This document shows positions 1 through 5,499 of a stretch of DNA of 5,499 nucleotides, in pieces; position 1 is the stretch's first letter, and each line of letters opens with the position of its first letter. Source of the DNA: CAYYIS01 sp964470965. Lineage in GTDB: Bacteria; JAAXHH01; JABIQT01. The position numbers and the translations under genes were made by a program. The notes under the pieces were generated by a model. That model did no database searches and had not been told where the DNA came from. It worked only from the letters and a program-made list of their open reading frames with translations. Location of the stretch: NCBI GenBank assembly GCA_964470965.1, contig CAYYIS010000109.1:1-5499 (forward strand), read 5' to 3'.

Positions 1-1
1 T

Positions 2-3000
2 GCCAGACATCTCAGCGAACGTATCGGTAAGGATTCGGTCACGGCTCACCATGGCAGTATGGCCAAAGAGCACAGGCACGATGCGGAACGGAGATTGAAG
101 GATGGGGTACTGAAAACGGTGGTGACGACAGCCTCACTTGAGCTCGGTATCGACATAGGAACGGTAGACCTCGTGTGCCAGATCGGCTCACCGAAATCCA
201 TCGCTGCTTTTTTACAGCGGGTCGGCCGTTCCGGACATACACTAACCGGCACTCCGCGGGGCAGGCTTTTTCCGTTGACCAGGGACGATCTAGTGGAGAG
301 CGCGGCAATACTCGATGCGGTGCGCAGGCGGGAAATGGACAATATCATTATTCCGGAGCAACCACTGGATGTGCTTTCGCAGCACATCGTGGCCGAAGTT
401 GCGTGCGAGGATTATCGGTCGGATGATCTTTTTCACCTGGTTGTTAATGCCTATCCCTATCGGAACCTGTCCAGAGAGTCGTTCGATGACGTCATTACGA
501 TGCTGGGCGATGGGTATACTCCTCGGCGTGGTCGTCGCGGTTCCTATATCCACCGGGATCTGATGTCGGATACTTTAAAAGGGAAAAAAGGTGGGCGGTT
601 AAATGCCCTGTTAAACGGCGGAACGATACCGGACCAGTTTGACTATGATGTAATACTGGAACCGTCGGAAACCTTCATCGGTACGTTAAACGAGGATTTT
701 GCCATAGAAAGTACTGCCGGCGATATTGTCCAACTGGGCAACAGTTCCTGGCGGATACTCCGTGTGGAAAAGGGAAAGATAAGAGTTGAGGACGCCCAGG
801 GATTGCCGCCCACGATGCCATTCTGGTTTGGCGAGGCACCCGGGCGGTCCGCTGAACTTTCGCACGCGGTCTCACGCCTCAGGCGTGAGGTGGGAGACCG
901 GTTAAAAGATATATCGGACCGGGACGAAAATGGCGAAACACACGTATCAGGTATCGGAGCTGGATGGGGAGGGACTGCGGAAACCTGGTTGATGGAGGAA
1001 TTAGGTCTTCCCGAATATGCCGCGGAACAGATCGTCACCTACCTGGGCACTACCAAGGCGGCTTTAAGCTTAATACCGACGCAGACGGAGATCGTCGCCG
1101 AACGGTTTTTTGATGAGGCGGGTGACATGCATCTGGTCGTCCATAGCCCGTTTGGTAGCCGCGTGAACAGGGCATGGGGCCTTGCGCTGCGGAAACGGTT
1201 TTGCCGGCAATTCAATTTTGAGCTCCAGGCGGCGGCTAACGAAGATGCGATTATCCTGTCGTTGGGGGCAACACACAGTTTTCCCCTGGACGAAGTGTTT
1301 GGATATCTCAACCCGGCCTCTGTCCGCAATGTCTTGACGCAGGCTCTGCTGGATGCCCCCATGTTCGGGACACGATGGCGATGGAATGCGTCCATCGCTC
1401 TGGCGGTGCTGCGAAGACGCGGCGGGGACCGTGTTCCGCCGCAGATACAACGCTCGCAGGCCGAAGACCTTATCGCGTTAGTGTTTCCGGATCAGCTGGC
1501 TTGCCTCGAAAACATCTCGGGGGAACGAGAGGTTCCTGACCATCCGCTGATTAGGCAGACCGTGAATGACTGCCTCCACGAAGCCATGGATATCGAAAGC
1601 CTTGAGTCGATTCTTCGGGACATAAAAACACGGAAAATCTCGGTCCATTCGCGGGATATGGTAGAGCCGTCCCCTATGACACAGGAAATCCTTAGCGCCC
1701 GTCCCTATGCGTTCCTGGACGACGCGCCGCTCGAGGAACGCCGAACCAACGCCGTAAGAAGCCGCAGATGGATCGATCCTTCCGAGGCACGTGACCTGGG
1801 ACGCCTCGATCCCGCAGCGGTGCAGACCATAAAAGAGGAAGCTTGGCCGGAGTCCAGAGATCCCGATGAACTGCATGATGCGCTTATCCTTACCGGGTTT
1901 TTCACCGAAGAGGAGGGCCTACGCGGAGATGCCGGCGGAAGTTGGAGTCCATATTTCGCAACGCTTCTCCACGACCGCAGAGCGGCCGTTCTTGTCATGG
2001 ATAGCGGCCTGCGACTCTGGGTACCCCTGGAGCGCAGGCTGTTTTTCGAAAAGGTATTTCCCTCTGCCCAATACCAACCGCCGGAAGGCATACCACCAAG
2101 TGTATATCGTCGGCTTCTGAAGGAAATCGGTGAACTCAACAAAGAGACATCTCTGATCGAACTGCTTAGGGGAAGGCTTGAGGCCTTGGGGCCGGTGACG
2201 GTATCGGAGTTGGCTTCGTCTATCGGTCTGACCGAGGTGGTGATAGAACAGGCTTTGGTGGGATTAGAAAATCAAGGATTTGTGTTCCGAGGACAGTTTT
2301 CACCGAATGTCAATGGCGTGGAATGGTGTGAGCGAAGGCTCCTGGCCAGAATAACCAGGCTCACCATATCGAAACTGCGTAGCGATATCCAGCCAGTAAC
2401 GCCGGCTGATTATATGAGATTCCTGTTCGAATGGCAGCACGTAGCTCCCGGCTATCGCCTCAAGGGACCTGAATCTGTGGCAAAGGTGCTGCAGACTCTC
2501 GAGGGTGTGGAAGTGCCGGCTGCGGCCTGGGAGAATGACATCCTGCCGACCCGGGTTGATGACTACGCCAGCTCGTGGCTGGATACGCTGTGCCTGTCCG
2601 GCAGATATGTCTGGGGCCGCCTGCGGCCGTTCAAAACCCATGGGGATACAGCCAAAACCACGGGTCCGATCAAAACAACACCCATAGCTATCATCGGCCG
2701 CGCCAACGCCGGGCTGTGGCATTCGCTGTCTGGCCATGGAGTGGATCCCCCTTCACTATCAGGCTATGCCAAGACCATTTACGAACTTATTGGACACTCG
2801 GGAGCGCTCTTTTTCGACGATATAGTTGCACGAACAAGCATGTTGCGAACACATGTGGAACAGGCTATATCCGAACTGGTATCGGCCGGTTTATTGACGT
2901 CGGACAGCTATTCCGGACTGCGAGCGCTTCTTGTTTCAAGCCGACAGAAGAAGTCGAGGCGGCATCGGGGAATTAGTTTCGATCTTGCGATGGCCGGACG

Positions 3001-3553
3001 TTGGGGGGTGTCAGCGGATGGAGAAGGGCTCGATCGATCGCAGGCTGTTGAAGCGTATGCACGGGTGGCGTTGCTGCGGTTCGGCGTTGTTTTCCGCAGA
3101 CTTACCGAGCGGGAAAGCGCGGCACCGCCATGGCGGGACCTGGTTAAAGTTTTCAGGCGACTGGAAATGCAAGGCGAAATAAGGGGTGGACGATTCATAG
3201 ACGGTGTCTGGGGGGAACAGTACGCCCTCAGCGAGGCAGTCACAGCGCTTCGGTCCGTAAAACGAAAAGGAAAAGACGGCGTCCCGGTCGTGATCAGTGC
3301 GGCAGACCCGACTAACCTGGTGGGTGTTCTTGATTCCGGAAAGCGCGTTCCGGCCTTGGCCCGCAACAGAATTCTATACCGGGACGGAACGCCCGTCATG
3401 ACCCTGGAAGGCGGTGCCATACGTACCTTATCACCTGTGGACCCTGATGAAGCATGGGCATTGAAGACTACAATAATGAAGCGTGCCATTCCCCCTGAAC
3501 AGAAAGCACATCTCGGTAAGGGCAAAACGCTGCCGCAGACAACGATTGATTGA
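2..3553 (+). CDS. lhr: Lhr, large helicase-related protein (long form), 5'-truncated by the window edge
   Basis: This is the C-terminal 1183 residues of an ATP-dependent superfamily 2 DNA helicase. The frame is open from base 2, so the ATG at 59 is internal (in HHGSM) and not the start. Known for the family: Lhr translocates 3'-5' on single-stranded DNA, unwinds duplexes and RNA:DNA hybrids, and is linked to DNA repair. Visible motifs: HHGS at 47-58; motif V (TTASLELGIDIG) at 125-160; motif VI (QRVGRSGH) at 215-238, with intact arginines. Next come the Lhr-specific region (PLDVLSQHIVA from 362; NSSWRI near 740; PPTMPFWFGEAPGR near 808) and the conserved block around 1180-1250 (LRKRFCRQFNFELQAAANED). 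The C-terminal extension has winged-helix repeats resembling the AlkZ/HTH_42 glycosylase fold (WLDTLCLSGRYVWGRL near 2575), then GALFFDDIV near 2803. It ends with the usual ADPTNLVGVL...GKRVPALARNRILYRDG block. About 290-320 N-terminal residues (Walker A, DEAH box) lie upstream, implying about 1480 in all, close to E. coli (1538) and M. smegmatis (1507) Lhr. No frameshift is seen. No U-tract terminator follows the TGA. Confidence 0.96.
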   Translation, partial: ARHLSERIGKDSVTAHHGSMAKEHRHDAERRLKDGVLKTVVTTASLELGIDIGTVDLVCQIGSPKSIAAFLQRVGRSGHTLTGTPRGRLFPLTRDDLVESAAILDAVRRREMDNIIIPEQPLDVLSQHIVAEVACEDYRSDDLFHLVVNAYPYRNLSRESFDDVITMLGDGYTPRRGRRGSYIHRDLMSDTLKGKKGGRLNALLNGGTIPDQFDYDVILEPSETFIGTLNEDFAIESTAGDIVQLGNSSWRILRVEKGKIRVEDAQGLPPTMPFWFGEAPGRSAELSHAVSRLRREVGDRLKDISDRDENGETHVSGIGAGWGGTAETWLMEELGLPEYAAEQIVTYLGTTKAALSLIPTQTEIVAERFFDEAGDMHLVVHSPFGSRVNRAWGLALRKRFCRQFNFELQAAANEDAIILSLGATHSFPLDEVFGYLNPASVRNVLTQALLDAPMFGTRWRWNASIALAVLRRRGGDRVPPQIQRSQAEDLIALVFPDQLACLENISGEREVPDHPLIRQTVNDCLHEAMDIESLESILRDIKTRKISVHSRDMVEPSPMTQEILSARPYAFLDDAPLEERRTNAVRSRRWIDPSEARDLGRLDPAAVQTIKEEAWPESRDPDELHDALILTGFFTEEEGLRGDAGGSWSPYFATLLHDRRAAVLVMDSGLRLWVPLERRLFFEKVFPSAQYQPPEGIPPSVYRRLLKEIGELNKETSLIELLRGRLEALGPVTVSELASSIGLTEVVIEQALVGLENQGFVFRGQFSPNVNGVEWCERRLLARITRLTISKLRSDIQPVTPADYMRFLFEWQHVAPGYRLKGPESVAKVLQTLEGVEVPAAAWENDILPTRVDDYASSWLDTLCLSGRYVWGRLRPFKTHGDTAKTTGPIKTTPIAIIGRANAGLWHSLSGHGVDPPSLSGYAKTIYELIGHSGALFFDDIVARTSMLRTHVEQAISELVSAGLLTSDSYSGLRALLVSSRQKKSRRHRGISFDLAMAGRWGVSADGEGLDRSQAVEAYARVALLRFGVVFRRLTERESAAPPWRDLVKVFRRLEMQGEIRGGRFIDGVWGEQYALSEAVTALRSVKRKGKDGVPVVISAADPTNLVGVLDSGKRVPALARNRILYRDGTPVMTLEGGAIRTLSPVDPDEAWALKTTIMKRAIPPEQKAHLGKGKTLPQTTID

Positions 3554-3716
3554 ACCTACCTATTGTCTTGGTATCCAGGTAAAAAACGGTGGGTTCATCG
3601 GTATGTTGATACCGGAACAATGCGCAGGCAAGGTCGGGGACAGTGACCGTGGCTGAACTTAATGTGAATAATGCCAAACCATACAGAAATGCAGGTATAC
3701 CTATGGCCATCTGCAT
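3468..3716 (-). CDS. Possible small exported or membrane protein, convergent with lhr
   Basis: I do not recognise this 82-codon frame. The case for it is its start. Read on the minus strand, AAAGGAG (3728-3722) sits 5 bases before the ATG at 3716-3714, the best Shine-Dalgarno match seen in the window. The first 24 residues are hydrophobic (AIGIPAFLYGLALFTLSSA is residues 4-22), with a small-residue SSA that could be a cleavage site, like a signal peptide or membrane anchor. However, the usual Lys/Arg before the hydrophobic stretch is missing. The rest (PDLACALFRYQHTDEPTVFYLD and onward) shows no domain. The last 28 codons plus the stop lie antisense to the end of lhr, an 86-base convergent overlap that is long for two real genes. 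It may be a decayed remnant or a chance frame. If real, the TTGACA box at 3825-3820 is a candidate promoter. Confidence 0.3.
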   Translation of the reverse strand: MQMAIGIPAFLYGLALFTLSSATVTVPDLACALFRYQHTDEPTVFYLDTKTIGRFNQSLSAAAFCPYRDVLSVQGEWHASLL

Positions 3717-3747
3717 TCTGACTCCTTTCTGTAGACCTATTGGATTA

Positions 3748-4052
3748 CTATAATCTCATGTTTAGGAGATTCAGTTTTAGTGGGGATTTCAAAAAGTTTA
3801 ATTGATTTGCTTTCGATTTTGTCAAGTCAGGCTCATCAATTAGGTTGTCTGCGATCACGGACAACGCTTTGTTTGAGGATAGATCCATAAATAGCACCAC
3901 GAACCCGAAGTCTTCAGCCTGCCCTCCCTTTCCGTTTTCATCCCCTCATTCTCGGATCCGCGATGTTTCCAGGCCTGTTGTTCGTGAAAATGTGAAATAA
4001 CCTGTCGAATCGCCAATGATGTTTTGCGGGCAACCCTATTAACATACGGCAC
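3748..4052 (-). pseudogene. Possible frameshifted small ORF (two abutting minus-strand frames)
   Basis: Two minus-strand frames abut. The first opens with GTG at 4052 and reads protein-like through RKTSLAIRQVISHFHEQQ to about 3945. The second is open from 3945 to a TAG at 3750-3748 and reads through GQAEDFGFVVLFMDLSSNKA and ALSVIADNLIDEPDLTKSKA, with its own GTG (3900) or ATG (3888) starts. Adding one base in the run of four Gs at 3945-3942 would join them into a protein of about 100 residues. This could be a decayed gene, a sequencing slip, a standalone 46-50 codon ORF, or coincidence. No Shine-Dalgarno is obvious before 4052, 3900 or 3888, and I recognise no family. Its stop lies 31 bases before the start of the minus-strand ORF at 3716, so the two could be co-transcribed. 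The AT-rich 3' part could equally be plain intergenic DNA. Confidence 0.2.
3795..3825 (-). promoter_or_regulatory. Candidate sigma-70-type promoter reading toward lhr
   Basis: On the minus strand a perfect -35 hexamer TTGACA occupies 3825-3820, inside an AT-rich stretch. The -10 is unclear: TAAACT (3800-3795, 19-base spacer, 4 of 6 matches) or ATTAAA (3802-3797, 17-base spacer, 3 of 6). A further TATAGT at 3754-3749 lacks a good -35. Its likely client would be the minus-strand ORF starting at 3716. A perfect hexamer can arise by chance in AT-rich DNA, and it would lie inside the possible small ORF at 3748-4052, so the two readings compete. Confidence 0.25.
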
Positions 4053-4087
4053 CAGGTCCGGCTAACGGATGATAATGTGCACTCGGC

Positions 4088-4136
4088 GCACCCCTAACCG
4101 GGACTATGAATGCCGGAGAATTTGAGGTTAAGGTGC
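4088..4136. repeat. Imperfect inverted repeat / stem-loop
   Basis: GCACC-CC-TAACC (4088-4099) is complementary to GGTTA-A-GGTGC (4126-4136): ten base pairs with a small 2:1 internal loop, enclosing 26 bases. An alternative inner pairing uses CCGG at 4098-4101 and 4113-4116, which competes with the outer arm. No run of T follows on the plus strand, so it is not a standard intrinsic terminator. A second GGTGC at 4154-4158 could pair with the left arm instead, allowing two alternative folds. It may be a structured leader, a protein-binding site, or chance. Confidence 0.3.
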
Positions 4137-4156
4137 AATCCACACAGGGAAATGGT

Positions 4157-4220
4157 GCGTTAAACGCGCGGTGGAACAATTGTTTAGTTGTTTCGCACAC
4201 TGCAACTCAAATTGAATTTG
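4157..4220. repeat. Cluster of three short perfect palindromes
   Basis: Within 64 bases are GCGTT-A-AACGC (4157-4167), AACAATTGTT (4175-4184) and CAAATT-G-AATTTG (4208-4220). All are perfect dyads of the size bound by dimeric repressors, but they do not share one core sequence. No recognised gene begins just downstream on either strand, so there is no obvious target. Possible operators, possibly chance in AT-rich DNA. Confidence 0.25.
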
Positions 4221-4700
4221 TTCCCTGGCGGCGGGACCATGGCATTTTGACGTTTTATGCCCTTGTTTAATGGGGTGTTCAATTTTATATTGTGATGTGG
4301 GTGACATTGACGGTATCGGGACACGACCTGATGGCCACCGTGACGGGACCCCTTGAAATCAGAATGGTGCTGATTACGGTTGGTCAAAGACCACGATGAC
4401 CTTAGAAGACCACATGATGAATTGGCGTGTTTTTGAGAGTGCAGTCCAATAAAAGTAAGATCGGTTTCGCCTGCTGGCCGGACCAAACATGGAAGTACGA
4501 TGTACCGGTATTGCCCCGTATCACGTAACACATACACGCTCTCGATCGGTACACGGTTGGACATCAGCTGAAAAACCATCGTTATTCGGCGTCCTTTCGT
4601 CGTGGGGCCGCACCGTTCGGATGTTACACTCTTGCGGAGCGCACGTTGTCTTAACCGAGAGACTGGGTAAAAGAGTAGTACTTCGATTCGGCAGTAAAAT

Positions 4701-5051
4701 ATGCTTAATCAATGCCGGAAAGGTTTCATTGGCACAGGCCCTGGGCCGCACCGGATGCTGGCTGTTCAGTTCACTCATGGTACACTGATGATTACGGAAA
4801 CAGGCAACAAGAAAGGTACTGCGGTTCACGCAGTAGCCGACGAGGCGGTAAATAGGAATCATGATCTCGGTGGCATCCACCTGATTACGTGCAGTCTCGC
4901 GATATTTGAAGAGGCAATGGTTTCCGAAAACCGCACTTTTAAACGGACGCGCACCGCCCCCTCACGGTTGAGTGTGATCGAAAGTCTTCATTCTGATGAG
5001 ATCCTCCACAGGGCCCGCTTTTCGCTGATGAAACGGACCAACAAAGAATGA
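4701..5051 (+). CDS. Hypothetical protein, stop overlapping the uvrC start
   Basis: I do not recognise this 116-codon frame. Its TGA (5049-5051) overlaps the uvrC ATG as ATGA, an arrangement typical of translationally coupled genes. A stop in frame at 4695-4697 limits the start to ATG 4701 or the internal ATGs at 4755 and 4785. None has a clear Shine-Dalgarno, and a promoter-like pair upstream (TTGTCT at 4646, TAAAAG at 4668) is weak. No transmembrane segment, signal peptide or cofactor motif is visible. The middle (AVADEAVNRNHDLGGIHLIT, then LAIFEEAMVSENR) looks protein-like, with mixed acidic and basic residues. The C-terminal third is basic and Ser/Arg-rich (RTFKRTRTAPSRLS). The first 28 residues look less coding-like, so 4785 may be the real start. 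It may be a small lineage-specific gene expressed with uvrC, the tail of a decayed gene, or a chance frame. Confidence 0.35.
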   Translation: MLNQCRKGFIGTGPGPHRMLAVQFTHGTLMITETGNKKGTAVHAVADEAVNRNHDLGGIHLITCSLAIFEEAMVSENRTFKRTRTAPSRLSVIESLHSDEILHRARFSLMKRTNKE

Positions 5052-5499
5052 CGGATACCAGCCAATTTTCAATAGACGACGCGCTGTCTACCAAATTAAA
5101 ACATCTGCCGACCTCATCGGGTGTTTATTTGATGAAGGACGTCAAGGGCGCCATACTTTATGTTGGTAAAGCAAAAAGTCTGCGCAGTAGAGTCAAGAGC
5201 TACTTTACGGTAAACCGTTATTCGCAGCCGAAGACGACGGCGCTGATGAACCGAATCATGGATGTGGATTTCATCGCCACTGATTCAGAGGTGGAGGCGC
5301 TCATACTTGAGGACAATCTCGTCAAGAAACACAAACCGAGGTACAACATTTTGCTCCGTGATGACAAGTCGTTTCCATTTATAAAGGTGACCAACGAACC
5401 GTTTCCGAAGCTCACCATTACCCGTAACAGGGAAAACGACGGCGCCCGCTACTTCGGCCCCAACACCAACGTAAGGGCCATGAGACGGACACTCGACAC
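5048..5499 (+). CDS. uvrC: UvrC, excinuclease ABC subunit C, 3'-truncated by the window edge
   Basis: UvrC is the cytoplasmic nuclease of the UvrABC nucleotide excision repair system. It cuts the damaged strand on both sides of a lesion marked by UvrA and UvrB; its N-terminal GIY-YIG domain makes the 3' incision. The first 150 codons of about 600 are present and contain that whole domain: GVYLM at residues 25-29 and ILYVGKAKSLRSRVKSYF at 36-53. By alignment from memory with Thermotoga maritima UvrC, the catalytic set is complete: Tyr27, Tyr38, Lys41, Arg48, Glu88 (in LILEDNLVK) and Asn100 (in KPRYN). YFGPNTNVR follows at 135-143. The ATG at 5048 gives the usual short lead-in before the domain. 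No good Shine-Dalgarno precedes it; the ATGA overlap with the upstream ORF suggests coupled initiation. UvrB-binding, second nuclease and helix-hairpin-helix domains would lie beyond the window. Confidence 0.97.
   Translation, partial: MTDTSQFSIDDALSTKLKHLPTSSGVYLMKDVKGAILYVGKAKSLRSRVKSYFTVNRYSQPKTTALMNRIMDVDFIATDSEVEALILEDNLVKKHKPRYNILLRDDKSFPFIKVTNEPFPKLTITRNRENDGARYFGPNTNVRAMRRTLD

Larger units (their letters stand above)
4053..4700. other. Gap with no confident gene
   Basis: I see no recognisable protein, tRNA, rRNA or mobile element here. Frames of 99-131 codons overlap on both strands (4579 to 4184 minus, 4489-4788 plus, 4880 to 4521 minus). None has a recognisable domain. The first has a possible AAAGGA motif 12 bases before its ATG, too far for good initiation, and its second half is unusually rich in His, Asn and Arg. 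A short plus-strand stretch at about 4288-4392 (from VTLTVSGHDLMATV) looks protein-like but is stopped on both sides. The left half carries a stem-loop and palindromes listed separately. AAGACCAC occurs twice 19 bases apart (4387 and 4406). The picture fits decayed coding DNA or a long regulatory spacer. Confidence 0.5.

Noticed and set aside
59..61. ATG as start of the lhr reading frame
   Set aside because: The frame is open to the window edge and the upstream codons continue the conserved Lhr sequence through HHGS, so this Met is internal.
2908..3525. 205-codon minus-strand frame inside lhr
   Set aside because: It is a shadow of the clearly conserved lhr coding sequence, rich in Ser, Arg and Thr as antisense shadows often are.
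3554..3586. Possible hairpin ACCTACC / GGTA..GGT just after the lhr stop
   Set aside because: The stem is interrupted and is followed by A, not T, on the plus strand.
3599..3614. CGGTAT-GTTG-ATACCG hairpin downstream of lhr as a terminator
   Set aside because: The stem is only six pairs and no T run follows on either strand, so it does not qualify as an intrinsic terminator.
3749..3754. Plus-strand TATAAT as a promoter
   Set aside because: The hexamer is perfect, but no acceptable -35 lies 16-18 bases upstream and no gene starts nearby; AT-rich chance is likely.
4184..4579. 131-codon minus-strand ORF
   Set aside because: The Shine-Dalgarno-like AAAGGA is 12 bases from the ATG, composition of the second half is atypical, and no family is recognised.
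4489..4788. 99-codon plus-strand ORF
   Set aside because: No ribosome binding site or recognisable motif, and it overlaps both the ORF at 4701 and minus-strand frames.
4521..4880. 119-codon minus-strand ORF
   Set aside because: No start signal or domain; rich in Cys, Asn and Arg; overlaps the better supported frame that runs into uvrC.
1..5499. CRISPR array, tRNA, rRNA or insertion sequence
   Set aside because: No regularly spaced repeats, tRNA-like cloverleaf, rRNA sequence, transposase motifs or terminal inverted repeats were seen by eye.

Overview
The window is bacterial chromosomal DNA with two clearly identifiable genes, both for DNA repair and both cut by a window edge. The first is the 3' three-quarters of a long-form lhr (large helicase-related protein, positions 2-3553). 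The second is the start of uvrC (5048 onward), the nuclease subunit of nucleotide excision repair. UvrC marks a bacterium. The long Lhr, with its C-terminal extension, matches the bacterial rather than the short archaeal form. Base composition looks balanced, with an AT-rich pocket at about 3740-3850. Nothing here fixes the phylum.

Layout: lhr runs to a TGA at 3551-3553. A gap of about 1.5 kb follows, with no confidently recognised gene. Its left part (3468-4052) has weak signs of a minus-strand unit: a split, possibly frameshifted small ORF (4052 to 3748), then, after 31 bases, an 82-codon ORF (3716 to 3468). That second ORF has an excellent Shine-Dalgarno sequence and a hydrophobic N-terminus, and its tail overlaps the 3' end of lhr. 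A perfect TTGACA box reads the same way at 3825-3820. The middle part (about 4080-4700) contains a stem-loop, a cluster of short palindromes and several overlapping ORFs with no recognisable protein. The right part holds a 116-codon ORF (4701-5051) whose stop overlaps the uvrC start as ATGA.

Lhr and UvrC do not form a known complex. Both are linked to DNA damage repair, so the neighbourhood is suggestive at most. Both are ordinary, intact-looking family members as far as they can be seen. I did not find a convincing undescribed system. The items most worth a second look are the small ORF coupled to uvrC and the minus-strand small ORF(s) beyond lhr.
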